Assembly: GCF_004354045.1 (NCBI RefSeq)
Contig: NZ_SMRT01000002.1
Coordinates: forward strand, 248,001 to 312,000
Reading direction: 5' to 3'
DNA: 64,000 nucleotides
DNA from: Paenibacillus piri
GTDB lineage: Bacteria > Bacillota > Bacilli > Paenibacillales > NBRC-103111
The notes under the pieces are model-generated. The model was not told the DNA's origin. It did no database searches and saw nothing but the letters and a program-made list of their open reading frames with translations. Of the stretch, positions 42,152 to 55,833 are shown one piece after another. A program made the position numbers and the translations under genes. The stretch's first letter is position 1. Every line of letters begins with the position of its first letter.

Positions 42152-43896
42152 TGGAACTTGCGCAAAAAGCGGGGGGCTGGAGAATGTTCATCCGTCTTAT
42201 TCAGCAAACGAACCCGCCAAAACTGAAATTGATCACGGCGCTGCTTCTGAGCATAACGAATACCGTGGTAGCCCTTAGCATTCCCATGTTTACGAAAAAC
42301 TTCGTGGACAGCTTTTCACTGAGCTCGCTCAGTGTGGGACAGATTGTCCTGATCGCCGCGGCATTTATCGCTCAGGCCATCGCCGGCGGGCTCTCGATCT
42401 ATTTGCTGAGCCATGCGGGGCAAAGCATCGTCGCGGCCCTGCGGGACCGGCTGTGGAAGAAGCTTCTCGTCCTGCCGGTAGCTTATTACGATAACAACCG
42501 GACAGGCGATACGATCAGCCGGATGACGAATGATACCGGAGTAGTGAAAGGACTGATCACGGAGCATCTGGCCAACTTTTTCACCGGCATTATTTCCATA
42601 ATCGGCTCTGTGGCCACCTTGCTGTATCTCGACTGGCAGATGACGCTGACCATGCTAGTGGCCGTGCCGCTCACGATGCTGATTCTCGTCCCGTTGGGGC
42701 GCCAAATGTTCAAAATTTCCAAAGGATTGCAGGATGAAACCGCGAGCTTCACGACGGTGTTGAACCAGGTGCTGTCGGAAATTCGTCTCGTCAAGATGTC
42801 CAACGCGGAAGCCGCCGAATACGAAAACGGCAAGCGAGGCATCACGAATTTGTTTCGCTTCGGGTTGAAGGAGGGCAAAGTGCAGGCGATTATCGGGCCA
42901 TCGATGTCTTTCGTGCTCATGATTTTGCTTGTTATTATTATCGGCTACGGCGGCCTGCGGGTTTCCTCGGGCATATTGACTGCCGGGGAGCTGGTTGCGT
43001 TTATTTTATACCTTGTGCAAATTATAATGCCGATGGGGCAATTCACTCAATTTTTCACCCAGCTGCAAAAGGCGAGAGGCGCCACGGAACGGATTATCTC
43101 GATGCTTGAGTACCGCGAGGAGGACCATACATCGGGAAAAGAAGTGAAGAACGCGAACCTGCCGATTGCGGTGGAGCAAGTGTCGTTTGCTTACGAAACC
43201 GGCGAGACCATTTTGAAGGATGTGAGCTTTACCGTCGAACCGGGCAAAGTGACGGCGATCGTCGGCCCGAGCGGCGGAGGGAAAACAACGCTGTTCTCTT
43301 TGCTTGAAAGGTTTTATCAGCCGCAGAGCGGGACGATCCGGCTCGGTTCGGAGCCGATCGATGCTTTTTCACTGCAATCGTGGAGAAGCCGTATCGGTTA
43401 TGTATCTCAGGAAAGCCCGCTTATTGCCGGAACCGTGCGGGATAATATCTGCTATGGCATGGAGCGGGAAGTCAGCGACGAAGAGCTGGAACGCGTGGCG
43501 GCAATGGCGTATGTCGATCAGTTCATCGGCGGGTTTCCGGACCGCTACGAGACGGAAGTCGGCGAACGGGGCGTCAAGCTTTCCGGCGGACAGCGTCAAC
43601 GAATCGGCATCGCTCGGGCGCTATTGCGGGATCCGCAAATTTTGATGCTCGACGAAGCCACATCCAGCCTCGACAGCAAGTCGGAAATCGTTGTACAGAA
43701 GGCGTTGAAAAACTTGATGAACGGCCGGACGACCGTCGTGATTGCCCACCGGCTCTCGACTGTAGTGGATGCGGATCAAATTATATTTGTCGAGAAAGGC
43801 AGAATAACGGGGAGAGGGACGCATGAAGAGCTGCTGCAAAGCCATGACATGTATCGCGAATTCGCCGCTCAACAGCTGCGGCAAAGAGCAGGCTGA
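42148..43896 (+). CDS. ABC exporter, BmrA-like half-transporter
   Basis: 582 aa: six-helix membrane domain (about 1-315) and ATPase (about 340-575). Walker [11 protein letters not shown]-loop [10 protein letters not shown], signature [16 protein letters not shown], Walker [15 protein letters not shown]-loop VIAHRLST. Single-gene homodimeric exporters of this type (BmrA) move drugs or lipids. AAGGA lies 7 bases upstream of ATG 42148. A two-component system follows after about 85 bases in the same direction, so expression may depend on it. Confidence 0.92.
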   Translation: MMELAQKAGGWRMFIRLIQQTNPPKLKLITALLLSITNTVVALSIPMFTKNFVDSFSLSSLSVGQIVLIAAAFIAQAIAGGLSIYLLSHAGQSIVAALRDRLWKKLLVLPVAYYDNNRTGDTISRMTNDTGVVKGLITEHLANFFTGIISIIGSVATLLYLDWQMTLTMLVAVPLTMLILVPLGRQMFKISKGLQDETASFTTVLNQVLSEIRLVKMSNAEAAEYENGKRGITNLFRFGLKEGKVQAIIGPSMSFVLMILLVIIIGYGGLRVSSGILTAGELVAFILYLVQIIMPMGQFTQFFTQLQKARGATERIISMLEYREEDHTSGKEVKNANLPIAVEQVSFAYETGETILKDVSFTVEPGKVTAIVGPSGGGKTTLFSLLERFYQPQSGTIRLGSEPIDAFSLQSWRSRIGYVSQESPLIAGTVRDNICYGMEREVSDEELERVAAMAYVDQFIGGFPDRYETEVGERGVKLSGGQRQRIGIARALLRDPQILMLDEATSSLDSKSEIVVQKALKNLMNGRTTVVIAHRLSTVVDADQIIFVEKGRITGRGTHEELLQSHDMYREFAAQQLRQRAG

Positions 43897-43980
43897 ACAG
43901 CCTGCCAGGACATTCGTATCCTGCTTCGAACTGATGTATGCTAATAATAATAGTATCAACTTTCATAAAGGATGTTGAAT

Positions 43981-44655
43981 ATGACAAAATTGCTGGTGGT
44001 TGACGACGATGCGCATATCCGCGAGCTGGTCAAGGTGTTTTTGCGCAATGAAGGCTTCGATGTTCTTGAAGCTTGCGACGGCGTGCAGGCGCTCTCGATG
44101 CTGGAATCACTGAAAGCCGATCTGGTCATTCTGGATATTATGATGCCGAACATGGACGGATGGCAGCTGTGCCGCGAGCTGAGGGAGCATTACGATATCC
44201 CGCTCCTCATGCTGACGGCCAAAGGGGAAACATCGCAAAAGATAAAAGGCTTCGAGCTTGGCACGGACGATTATCTCGTCAAACCGTTCGAACCGGCCGA
44301 GCTGGTCGTCCGGGTGAAGGCGCTGCTGAAGCGATACCGGATCTCCACGTCCCAGACCGTTCAGATCGGAGATTTGGTTCTGAACCGGAAAACGTTTGAA
44401 ATTTCCGCAGCCGGTCAAAACATGACGCTGCCGCTGAAAGAATTCGAGCTGCTGTTCAAGCTGGCCAGCTACCCCGGCAAGACGATTTCCCGGGAGCAGC
44501 TGATCGAGGATATTTGGGGCTACGACTTCGAGGGGAACGAGCGGACGGTCGATGTCCATATCAACCGGCTGCGCGAACGATTTCCCGACAATCGGCATTC
44601 GTTTCGGATCAAGACGATGCGCGGTCTCGGGTATCGTCTGGAGGTACTGCCATGA
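43981..44655 (+). CDS. OmpR-family response regulator (HssR-like, second copy)
   Basis: 224 aa. VVDDDAHIRELVKVFL, Asp52 in LDIMMPNMDG, MLTAKGET, YLVKPFEPAEL; winged helix PLKEFELLFKLASYPGKTI and GNERTVDVHINRLRERF. The AAAGG site touches an upstream ATG (43972), so ATG 43981 is used. Paralogous to the regulator at 33827. The kinase overlaps by 4 bases. Confidence 0.93.
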   Translation: MTKLLVVDDDAHIRELVKVFLRNEGFDVLEACDGVQALSMLESLKADLVILDIMMPNMDGWQLCRELREHYDIPLLMLTAKGETSQKIKGFELGTDDYLVKPFEPAELVVRVKALLKRYRISTSQTVQIGDLVLNRKTFEISAAGQNMTLPLKEFELLFKLASYPGKTISREQLIEDIWGYDFEGNERTVDVHINRLRERFPDNRHSFRIKTMRGLGYRLEVLP

Positions 44656-45698
44656 ATAAAGCATGGCACATAACTCTCCGAATACTTGGCGTCATAGGCT
44701 TTATCATTTTCGCAAACCTGTGCGGGTCCGCCGTTTATTGGATCGCTTCGCAGCTGTTTCAATCGATGGAAACACCGCCTTCCGAATATATCAGATGGTT
44801 GATTACCTCGATCGGCGGGTTCTTGCTTTTTGCCGCTATTACGATCGCTTATGGCCTCATCATGCGGCCGAGACAAATGGATTTCTTTCAAATATTAATC
44901 GATGCGGTGAGGCAAATCGCGAGAGGCGATTTCAATGTGAAGCTTACGATCAAGCGGGATGACAACTTTGGCAAGCTCATTGACAGTATCAACCATATGG
45001 CCGTACAGTTGAACCAGATGGAACAAATGCGCCAGGAGTTCATTTCCAACGTCTCGCACGAAATCCAGTCCCCGCTTACGTCCATCGCCGGGTTTGCCAG
45101 AGTGCTGCAGGAGGGAGAACCGACCCTGGAGGAACGTATGCATTACTTAAGCATCATCGAGACCGAAAGCAAGCGCTTGTCGAAGCTGAGCGAAAATTTG
45201 CTCAAGCTGACGTCGCTGGAATCGGATCAGCATCCGTTCGAGCCCAAGCGTTACAGGCTGGACAAACAGCTGAGGAATCTGATCCTGGCCTGCGAGCCGC
45301 AGTGGAGCGGGAAATCGATTGAAATGGAGGCAAGTTTGGCCGAGATGCATATTGAGGCCGATGAGGATATGATGAGCCAAGTATGGGTCAATCTGCTTAA
45401 CAACAGCATTAAATTTACTACGGACGGCGGAACTATCAGGGTTGATTTGCAGCGGAGAGACCGGCAGGCGGTCATCCGCATTGCCGACACCGGTATCGGC
45501 ATGTCTGCAGAAGATTGCGAACATGTGTTTGAGAGATTCTTTAAAGTAGACAAATCGCGGAACCGGGAGCTCGGCGGCAGCGGGCTGGGACTTTCCATCG
45601 TGAAAAAAATCATCGATTTGCACAAAGGAGCCGTTAGCGTGCAGAGCAAACCGGGCGAGGGGACGATATTTACCGTTGTATTGCCGGTGGAGCCGTGA
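44652..45698 (+). CDS. Sensor histidine kinase with short sensor region
   Basis: 348 aa. Two helices (about 9-31 and 50-70) are separated by fewer than 20 residues, so there is no extracellular domain: an intramembrane-sensing layout. A HAMP-like segment, His136 in SNVSHEIQSPLTSIAG, NLLNNSIKFT, DTGIGMSAED and GSGLGLSIVKKII follow. The frame opens 46 codons earlier inside the regulator gene, but the ATG at 44652 overlaps its stop. Together with the exporter upstream it may form a drug- or envelope-stress detoxification module, as with Bce-type systems, though the kinase core is different. Confidence 0.92.
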   Translation: MNKAWHITLRILGVIGFIIFANLCGSAVYWIASQLFQSMETPPSEYIRWLITSIGGFLLFAAITIAYGLIMRPRQMDFFQILIDAVRQIARGDFNVKLTIKRDDNFGKLIDSINHMAVQLNQMEQMRQEFISNVSHEIQSPLTSIAGFARVLQEGEPTLEERMHYLSIIETESKRLSKLSENLLKLTSLESDQHPFEPKRYRLDKQLRNLILACEPQWSGKSIEMEASLAEMHIEADEDMMSQVWVNLLNNSIKFTTDGGTIRVDLQRRDRQAVIRIADTGIGMSAEDCEHVFERFFKVDKSRNRELGGSGLGLSIVKKIIDLHKGAVSVQSKPGEGTIFTVVLPVEP

Positions 45699-45863
45699 TG
45701 ACTCTTTTGAGGATGATCGTCATGACAGATACTTGCGAAAAATGTTTTAATCACGTCTTCTAAATGTAAAATCCGCTGTACTTATCCTGATTCACAAGGA
45801 AAATTATAGCTAAATCAAGGAATGGGCAAAATGGGCTGTTAGTATCATAAAAAAATACGGGCA

Positions 45864-45892
45864 TAAAAAAAGCCCCGATGATAATCGGGAGT
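45864..45892 (-). terminator. Terminator of the small acidic gene
   Basis: On the minus strand CCCGAT-TATC-ATCGGG followed by GCTTTTTTT, about 20 bases after the stop codon. Confidence 0.85.
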
Positions 45893-45909
45893 TTACTCTA
45901 ATCAAATAT

Positions 45910-46065
45910 TTAAATTTCAATTTCATCAATCGGTTCATTGAGATCTTCATGCTGAATCTGCTTGGAGTTTTCTGCTGTATAACCTGTGCTTTCATGTTCT
46001 GTCGTATCTTCATAAATAGTTTCGGGATTTCCGTCGGTTTCAATATCGATGTTTTCATTGGGCAT
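45910..46065 (-). CDS. Small acidic protein (51 aa)
   Basis: MPNENIDIETDGNPETIYED to LNEPIDEIEI; nearly a third of the residues are Asp/Glu, with no hydrophobic core, so it is likely unstructured. An excellent AAAAGGAGG site lies upstream of the ATG and a strong terminator follows, which supports a real gene despite its size. Not recognised. Confidence 0.7.
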   Translation of the reverse strand: MPNENIDIETDGNPETIYEDTTEHESTGYTAENSKQIQHEDLNEPIDEIEI

Positions 46066-46190
46066 GCTGCGTCCATCCTCCTTTTAAGACTATAGGATAG
46101 GGATAGATTTCCCGTCATAACAAATTTTATTCCGTATTCGTAACTATCTGTTATCTCTCCTCGTCCTATAAGTATATTAGGAGGGTTTAC

Positions 46191-46475
46191 ATGAACTGGA
46201 ACTTTTTGATCATTGTTATTTTGTTCGTTATTAATTTTCCTGTCTATAGATTCATCTTTAGATTATTTTTCTCTGATGCCGACGATTTTGATGAATCGGT
46301 CAGGTATTCGTTTACCCCAAATTTCATATCATTTTTCAGAGGAGAGTACTTGCAAGATAAACTTGGGACGATGAGATTGAAATTTTTTGTTTTTATTTGT
46401 GTTGTTGTAATAGTGGTAGAGTTTATGCTGATCAATCAACTATTCGATTTTATTAATATAAACTTTGGCAAATAA
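46191..46475 (+). CDS. Small membrane protein (94 aa)
   Basis: Two membrane helices (about 5-27 and 63-86) around an acidic, cytosolic or external loop (SDADDFDESVRYSF). RBS AGGAGGG. Not recognised. It is followed after about 30 bases by the NucB-like gene and may be co-transcribed. Confidence 0.65.
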   Translation: MNWNFLIIVILFVINFPVYRFIFRLFFSDADDFDESVRYSFTPNFISFFRGEYLQDKLGTMRLKFFVFICVVVIVVEFMLINQLFDFININFGK

Positions 46476-46506
46476 AATAACAATTCATTTTAAGGGCATC
46501 CAGACT

Positions 46507-46953
46507 ATGAAAAACAAACCAAGATGGTCTACACTGATACTATTATGTATTGTTGTTTTGCTGTATTTTTACAAGCCGGAGCTATTTTCATTTTCAACCC
46601 CGACGACTGCTCAAAACGGTGATGGAGAAGCGGCATATACGCTCATCTTCCCTTCAGACCGCTATCCGGAAACCGCGGCGCACATCAAATCGGCTATTGA
46701 ACATGGGGAACCGTCCGTCTGCACGATTGATAGAAAGGGCGCAGAAGAAAACCGAAAGGAATCTCTCAAGGGAATACCTACAAAACCTAATTTGGACCGT
46801 GATGAGTTTCCTATGGCCATGTGTGCCGAAGGCGGTACCGGTGCCGATATCATGTATATAAGCCCGTCCGATAACCGGGGTGCCGGGTCTTGGGTGAGCA
46901 ATCAGTTGGAAAAGTATTCGGATGGAACCAAAGTGAAGAATATTGTTAGATGA
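46507..46953 (+). CDS. Membrane-anchored NucA/NucB-type deoxyribonuclease
   Basis: 148 aa. An uncleaved-looking signal anchor at about 6-24 (WSTLILLCIVVLLYFY) precedes a NucA/NucB domain: YTLIFPSDRYPETAAHI, the catalytic region LDRDEFPMAMCAEGG with Asp and Glu, and SPSDNRGAGSWVSNQL. The family includes Bacillus NucB, a secreted DNase active in sporulation and biofilm dispersal. ATG 46507 is chosen although the AAGGG site is weak; an ATG at 46465 overlaps the previous gene. Confidence 0.88.
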   Translation: MKNKPRWSTLILLCIVVLLYFYKPELFSFSTPTTAQNGDGEAAYTLIFPSDRYPETAAHIKSAIEHGEPSVCTIDRKGAEENRKESLKGIPTKPNLDRDEFPMAMCAEGGTGADIMYISPSDNRGAGSWVSNQLEKYSDGTKVKNIVR

Positions 46954-47009
46954 TCCAGATGCATTTATGAAAAAGAGTTGATAATCATCAGCCGCCAAGG
47001 AGTATTGTC

Positions 47010-47402
47010 ATGATAGAGAGAGAAAACGTTGAAGCCAATCTTCACTATTTGGTTGCTCAATATAGCGGGCTTGTCGAGCTGCTTTTAGCGAAAAAAGGAA
47101 ACGATGGAATAAGCCGGTTGTCCAAGTCGGATATGGCCGCACATTTGGGAATTTCGCAGACGGCTATTTCAAAACGGTTAAAGAAATTCATACATTTTGG
47201 ATTGATTGAAAAATCCGGAATAGCGGGTTATCGTGTCATACATACCGATTTTATGGAGACCCCTCTTGGGAGAGTATTCGATTTGCTGACGATAATTGAG
47301 GCAACGCCTAATTTAAGCTATGAGCAGCAAGCTAAGGAATTGGGAGTTTCAGTACATGAAATCGAAATGATCTATGGGTACTTGGTATATTTATTAAATT
47401 AA
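47010..47402 (+). CDS. Winged helix-turn-helix DNA-binding protein
   Basis: 130 aa. LSKSDMAAHLGISQTAISKR is a clear helix-turn-helix (residues about 35-55), followed by a wing (EKSGIAGYRVI). The C-terminal part (SYEQQAKELGVSVHEIEMIYGYL) looks like a second, degenerate HTH. RBS AAGGAG 9 bases before the ATG. It is 250 bases upstream of the CRISPR locus; whether it regulates cas genes cannot be told. Confidence 0.7.
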   Translation: MIERENVEANLHYLVAQYSGLVELLLAKKGNDGISRLSKSDMAAHLGISQTAISKRLKKFIHFGLIEKSGIAGYRVIHTDFMETPLGRVFDLLTIIEATPNLSYEQQAKELGVSVHEIEMIYGYLVYLLN

Positions 47403-47596
47403 GCTGATCGTCCCATTCAACCACATCAGGCATCACGTTTGCTGACACTTCCGCTAAGCGTTTGCTGGATTTTTCCCGCAGGACGCATTAGTAATACGAA
47501 GGGGAGAGCAATAAACAAATCGTATGATTAAACTTATTGCTTTCCCGGGTTATAAAAAAATCAAGTAGAGTAGTCTATGCTCACGAAAGAACCGTT

Positions 47597-47618
47597 ACCT
47601 ATATTTCTACAGACTTCG
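47597..47618 (+). other. Vestige of the cas-operon leader (module A)
   Basis: CCTATATTTCTACAGACTTC matches CCTATTATTTCTACATATTT at 52449 (upstream of cas3) with one gap and few mismatches. The TATAAT present in the other two copies is missing. Confidence 0.4.
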
Positions 47619-47643
47619 AAGAGAACGGTAGATGGCTTCTTAA

Positions 47644-47700
47644 GTAAAACATATTGATGCACAGAAATCACTTGATTTAGAAGGTGCTATAATTTGGTAG
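47644..47700 (+). pseudogene. cas2 3'-end remnant upstream of array 1
   Basis: The 19 codons read VKHIDAQKSLDLEGAIIW then TAG, matching the end of the intact Cas2 (VEHIGVKESLDLEGPLIL) codon for codon. A stop lies just before it, so only the tail remains. The following leader is also homologous. Confidence 0.85.
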
Positions 47701-47856
47701 TACGAACATGCAGTTCACATGAATTTCCAAAGAGGTTCACACCTGGAAAATGGATGTGAATACCAAATTATTCACATTATTATCCAGATTATTTATTGAA
47801 TTATTCCTGTTTTTGGTCGCAAATGAAGTTCATGCATAATTGGGTTAAAAATCGCC
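47701..47856 (+). promoter_or_regulatory. Leader of CRISPR array 1 (degenerate)
   Basis: Homologous to leaders 2 and 3: same order of TTCCAAAG-GGTTC, GGAAAATGGATG, and the end TTGGGTTAAAAATCGCC. The inverted repeat that is intact in the other leaders is broken here (GTACGAAC versus GGTTCACACC), consistent with an inactive array. Confidence 0.7.
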
Positions 47857-48091
47857 GTCGCACCCCTCATGGGGTGCGTGGATTGAAATAATTCTTCCAT
47901 AGCCGTACCAGCCTGTCCCATGCCGTCGCACCTAATGAGGGGTACGTGGATTGAAATCCTCTGCGGACACTGGCTCGACCTTCCCATCCCGGTCGCACCT
48001 CATGAGGGGTGTGTGGATTGAAATTAATGAAGAATGTATGTAACAAGTGATCAAGCCAAGTCGCACCCCTCATAGGTGCGTGGATTGAAAT
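47857..48091 (+). CRISPR. CRISPR array 1, four degenerate type I-C repeats
   Basis: Repeats at 47857-47889, 47925-47957, 47992-48024 and 48060-48091 (33, 33, 33, 32 bases), all ending GTGGATTGAAAT but differing in the stem-loop (CCCCTCATGGGG, CCTAATGAGGGG, CCTCATGAGGGG, CCCCTCATAGG). Spacers of 35, 34 and 35 bases. A spacer-length tail follows the last repeat without a further repeat. Leader on the left, so transcription is rightward. Confidence 0.9.
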
Positions 48092-48245
48092 TAGCGTACC
48101 TCATCGACGACCTCGTCCAGCCTGTTACCCCGATGCATGAAGGAGGAACCTCTACATTCATTCCAGTTCATCGTATTCTCTAAATCGCAAGCAATCCGAT
48201 TGGTTCGAAAAAAATTTTTTATCCATTTACTCGTAAATGTAGTAC

Positions 48246-48290
48246 AAAATAGATGGTATAATGTTCCTATACTTTCTGCATATTTCGTAG
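48246..48290 (+). other. Vestigial cas-operon promoter (module B)
   Basis: TATAAT at 48257-48262 and the 25 bases after it match 52440-52470 upstream of cas3 at 27 of 31 positions, including TTCCTAT and CATATTTCG. No cas gene follows; cas2-tail sequence begins at 48411. Confidence 0.65.
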
Positions 48291-48410
48291 AGTTAAGGAA
48301 TTTGAATGTTCCTTCTATTATCCAGAGGAACTAAACATAAATCTTCTAACATAAGGATGGACCTTAGGAGGGAAGAACATTCTTTCATTTGCGAACAACA
48401 ACAGTATCAG

Positions 48411-48463
48411 GTAAAACTTAATGCGCAGGATAATTTGATTCAGAGGGTCATTTAATTTTGTAG
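48411..48463 (+). pseudogene. cas2 3'-end remnant upstream of array 2
   Basis: Starts GTAAAAC as in remnant 1, and its last nine codons read D-S-E-G-H-L-I-L-stop, against D-L-E-G-P-L-I-L-stop of intact Cas2. It contains an internal frame disruption. Confidence 0.8.
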
Positions 48464-48643
48464 TGTGAACATGCGGTGCGAACCTGAAGCACACATAGAT
48501 TTCCAGGGGGTTCGCACCAAGGAAATGGATGTAAATACCAATTTAATCATATTAAAGTCCATATTGTTTTGAGTAATTATTAAAATATGTGTGTTTTTGG
48601 TTGTATTTATGCGGTTTTGGGCATATTTGGGTCAAAAATCGCT
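48464..48643 (+). promoter_or_regulatory. Leader of CRISPR array 2
   Basis: Contains a perfect 10-bp inverted repeat GGTGCGAACC / GGTTCGCACC (48476-48519 region) and ends GGGCATATTTGGGTCAAAAA before TCGCT. About 85 percent similar by eye to leader 3 near the array. Confidence 0.85.
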
Positions 48644-52325
<3,682 letters not shown>

Positions 52326-52343
52326 CGACCTCCTGCTTGAAAG

Positions 52344-52660
52344 ATCGTGTATATTTTTCAATATCATCCTCGATCCAGACTATTTAAAAAGTATTTCTCC
52401 TTTTATGTAGCAATAGTCCCCAAAACAATGGTAAAATAGTATAATATTCCTATTATTTCTACATATTTCGCAAGTTTCTTACCATCAGACTTATTATAGA
52501 TTGAATTTACGATATATGATTACAATCGGTAAGAGAAGCTTTTCAGATAGCAGCATGTGGCAGTGTTAGGCAGTCGGAAAACCCATTTAGAGGTTCTATG
52601 GCTATCAACTTCCAGATCAATCGATGAATGAGCATTTTGCAAAGAACAGGGGGAGCTAAA
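52344..52660 (+). promoter_or_regulatory. cas operon upstream region with candidate promoter
   Basis: TATAAT at 52440-52445; no clear -35. The leader of about 210 bases before cas3 has no open frame. GGGGGAG precedes the cas3 ATG. Copies of part of this sequence lie at 48246-48290 and, weaker, 47597-47618. Confidence 0.5.
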
Positions 52661-55093
52661 ATGAACTACATCGCCCATGTCCGTGAAAGTGATAAGCAGA
52701 TTCAAAGCGTCGAGGAACATTTGCTTGGAGTCAAAGCTTTGGCAGAATCATACGGTGAGAAGATTGGCGTCAGGCATATAGCAGGTCTCGCAGGTATGCT
52801 TCATGATCTGGGCAAATTTACCCATGAATTTCGAGAGTATATCCTCGCAGCTGTGAACAATCCGGATGCTCCTCCGAAACGAGGAAGCGTCGATCATTCG
52901 ACAGCAGGCGGGAAACTGTTACACGAGCGGTTTCATACGGGAACCCCTTCCAGATACAATTGGATTCTGGCCGAAGTCGTAGGCAATGCAATCCTATCTC
53001 ATCATTCCTATCTTCACGATTTTTTAAATCCGGATTTGGAATCTCCTTACTTAAAGCGCGTTGAGAAAACACGGGATGAGCTAAAAGAGTTCGACGGGTC
53101 TGTGCAATGTTTTTTCGAATATGTAATGAGAGAGGTGGAGTTTCAGCAGTATGTTTCCCATGCATTAGTTGAGTTGGAAGCTTATTTGTTGAAATCGTTT
53201 ATAGGGAATAGTGAAAGCAACTTGATGTTCCTGACTAAATTTATTTTTAGCGCATTAATCGACGCAGATCGAACGAATACGAGATTATTTGAAGAAAATA
53301 AAATGGTTGAACCGGAACTGGACCGCAGAGAGCTATTCGATGCTTATTATGAGAAGCTTATGGAGAAAATGAACTCCTATCAAATTCAAGACAACGCTCA
53401 AACGCGAATTAATGTGCTTAGGAGGGGAATGTCGGAGCAGTGCGACCAGTTTGCGGAAAAGCCTTCGGGAATTTATACGTTATCGATTCCAACGGGTGGC
53501 GGCAAAACGTTAGCGAGCTTAAGATACGCGCTTAAACACGCCAGTCTGCACCATAAAAAGCGCATCATCTATGTAGTTCCTTATACGACGATTATCGAAC
53601 AAAACGCCGAGGAAGTTCGCAATATTTTGCTGGATGACGGGCATATTTTAGAGCATCACTCTAACGTGATCGACGATGTGAATGATGACGATGAGCATCA
53701 GGATGGCATCATTAATACGCAGCAAAAGTTGAAGTTGGCTAAAGATAACTGGGATTCGCCGATTATTTTTACAACGATGGTACAATTTTTGAACGTGTTT
53801 TATGCCAAAGGAAGCAGAAATATTCGGAGGCTTCATAACTTATGCGAGTCGGTGATTATATTTGACGAGGTGCAAAAGGTGCCCGTTACATGTGTATCGT
53901 TATTTAATCATGCGCTCAATTTTTTGAAAACCTATGGCCATTCCAGTCTCATTCTTTGTACAGCGACCCAGCCCGCACTGGACTTTGTCGAGCATAGGTT
54001 GGAAATGAGTACCGACGCTGAAATTATCCATGACCTGGATCGCGTAATTGAAGCATTTAAACGAGTAGAAATCGTCGATAAAGCAACGGATGACAGATTT
54101 GACAATGACAAACTAGCCGATTTTATTGTAGAGAAAATCAACGAGGTTCAGAGTGTGCTTGTTATTTTGAATACGAAAACGGTTGTGAAAAAATTATATC
54201 GCCAACTGGAGGGAAGCGAGGTCCCTGTTTATCACTTAAGTACATCGATGTGTGCGGCGCATCGGAGTCATATTTTAGGACAAGTGCGGAAACATCTTAA
54301 TAATAAAAATGAAAAAGTCATATGCATCAGCACCCAACTGATTGAAGCCGGAGTCGATGTTAGTTTTGATTGCGTGATTCGCTCCTTGGCGGGACTGGAT
54401 TCTATTGCACAGGCTGCCGGCAGATGCAATCGGCATGGTAAGCAGGAGATTCAGAATGTTTATGTGATTGATCATGCGGAGGAGAACCTGAAACATTTGC
54501 AGGAAATTAAGGTCGGAAAACAACTGTCCAAGAAAATCCTCATCGATCTCAAGCAAGAGCCATACAATCATGGCGGCCATATTCTATCTGCTCAGGCAAT
54601 GGATAAATATTTCAAGGAATTTTATACGGATTTCAGTTCGAATTTGAACTATTTTATTCCCAAATTACAGAAGGAAATGATAGAGCTGTTGACGTCTGAT
54701 CGAAAACATAACTCGTACAATCTTGCCTATACACAAAATAAGAAGGAAAGCTTTCCGCTATTTATAGTGAACAGCTATCGAACGGCGGCAGAAAACTTTC
54801 ATGTTATCGATGACCGGACAACCTCTGTTATTGTCCCTTATGGCGAGGAAGGCAGGAGTATGATTGCGCAGCTCAATGGCGATGAAACGATTGAGGATCT
54901 TTCACGATTGCTGCGGAAAGCGCAGCAGTACACCATTAATCTGTTTGTTTACGAACGAGAGCAATTGGTGAAGAATGGTGGGCTGGTTAGCCTGCTCGAC
55001 GGGAAGATATTAGCGCTAATGGAAAGCGCTTATAACATGGAATTCGGTCTCGATCTTGAGAATGACAGCCAGTTTGAATTCGGAATGTATTGA
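52661..55093 (+). CDS. cas3: CRISPR-associated helicase/nuclease Cas3 (type I-C)
   Basis: 810 aa. HD nuclease domain at the N-terminus: His20, His48-Asp49 (GMLHDLGKF), Asp78-His79 and SHHSYLHDF. Superfamily-2 helicase follows: Walker [10 protein letters not shown] near 277-283, DEVQ box at 402-405 (IIFDEVQKV), CTATQPALD, and motif [16 protein letters not shown] with [10 protein letters not shown]. Cas3 unwinds and degrades DNA that Cascade has bound. The ATG at 52661 ([11 protein letters not shown]) has GGGGGAG 4-8 bases upstream; the longer frame to 52628 has none. First gene of the operon. Confidence 0.97.
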   Translation: MNYIAHVRESDKQIQSVEEHLLGVKALAESYGEKIGVRHIAGLAGMLHDLGKFTHEFREYILAAVNNPDAPPKRGSVDHSTAGGKLLHERFHTGTPSRYNWILAEVVGNAILSHHSYLHDFLNPDLESPYLKRVEKTRDELKEFDGSVQCFFEYVMREVEFQQYVSHALVELEAYLLKSFIGNSESNLMFLTKFIFSALIDADRTNTRLFEENKMVEPELDRRELFDAYYEKLMEKMNSYQIQDNAQTRINVLRRGMSEQCDQFAEKPSGIYTLSIPTGGGKTLASLRYALKHASLHHKKRIIYVVPYTTIIEQNAEEVRNILLDDGHILEHHSNVIDDVNDDDEHQDGIINTQQKLKLAKDNWDSPIIFTTMVQFLNVFYAKGSRNIRRLHNLCESVIIFDEVQKVPVTCVSLFNHALNFLKTYGHSSLILCTATQPALDFVEHRLEMSTDAEIIHDLDRVIEAFKRVEIVDKATDDRFDNDKLADFIVEKINEVQSVLVILNTKTVVKKLYRQLEGSEVPVYHLSTSMCAAHRSHILGQVRKHLNNKNEKVICISTQLIEAGVDVSFDCVIRSLAGLDSIAQAAGRCNRHGKQEIQNVYVIDHAEENLKHLQEIKVGKQLSKKILIDLKQEPYNHGGHILSAQAMDKYFKEFYTDFSSNLNYFIPKLQKEMIELLTSDRKHNSYNLAYTQNKKESFPLFIVNSYRTAAENFHVIDDRTTSVIVPYGEEGRSMIAQLNGDETIEDLSRLLRKAQQYTINLFVYEREQLVKNGGLVSLLDGKILALMESAYNMEFGLDLENDSQFEFGMY

Positions 55094-55116
55094 GGAATAG
55101 GGAAGGAGGTGAATCT

Positions 55117-55833
55117 GTGAGAAATTCGATAGAATTTGTCGTATATGGGGATTATGCCTTATTCACAGACCCATTGACCAAGCTTGGCGGGGAAAAGCTC
55201 AGCTACCAGGTGCCCACCTATCAGGCTCTCAAGGGAGTTGTCGAAAGCATTTACTGGAAGCCGACTCTGATCATGTATATTGATGAGGTGCGTATCATGA
55301 AGCCCATCCGTATGGAGTCTAAAGGTATTCGCCCCATGGATTATGGCGGAGGAAATACGCTGGCCAACTATACGTATCTGAGAGATGTTTCCTACCAGGT
55401 ACGGGCTCACTTCGAGTTCAACATAAACCGTCCGGATATGGCCTATGACCGTAACGAGCATAAGCACCATAATATATTGAAGCGCTCGCTTCAGGTCGGG
55501 GGCCGCAGAGATATTTTTCTCGGTGCCAGGGAATGTCAGGCTTATGTCGAGCCATGCGTATTTGGCGAAGGAAAAGGTTTTTACGATGACTATGGCAATA
55601 TACATCTGGGAAGTATGCTTCATGGCTTGAATTATCCGGATGAGACGGGCAGAAACCAATTGGAAGTACGTCTGTGGAACCCGGTCATGAAAGACGGCAT
55701 TGTCCAATTCATTCGACCCGAACAGTGTACGCATATTCGCACGGTTGCAGATATGCAGCCAAAGCATTTCGATCCTGCCAACGTCGTATCCGTAGACGAT
55801 TTGTTCGCACAATTGGAGGGGGGGAATCCATGA
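55117..55833 (+). CDS. cas5c: Cas5c (Cas5d), crRNA-processing endoribonuclease of Cascade/I-C
   Basis: 238 aa, RAMP fold. In type I-C this protein, not Cas6, cuts precursor crRNA and stays on the 5' handle. With the GTG start at 55117 (AAGGAGGTGA upstream) the residues Tyr46 (VESIYWKPT), Lys116 and His117 (NEHKHHNI) fall at exactly the numbers of the catalytic residues known for Bacillus halodurans Cas5d, which supports both activity and the start. The frame extends 9 codons upstream to 55090, overlapping cas3. Confidence 0.96.
   Translation: MRNSIEFVVYGDYALFTDPLTKLGGEKLSYQVPTYQALKGVVESIYWKPTLIMYIDEVRIMKPIRMESKGIRPMDYGGGNTLANYTYLRDVSYQVRAHFEFNINRPDMAYDRNEHKHHNILKRSLQVGGRRDIFLGARECQAYVEPCVFGEGKGFYDDYGNIHLGSMLHGLNYPDETGRNQLEVRLWNPVMKDGIVQFIRPEQCTHIRTVADMQPKHFDPANVVSVDDLFAQLEGGNP

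Noticed and set aside
45810..46118. 102-aa minus-strand frame
   Set aside because: It is a shadow of the small acidic gene (45910-46065), which has the ribosome binding site and terminator.
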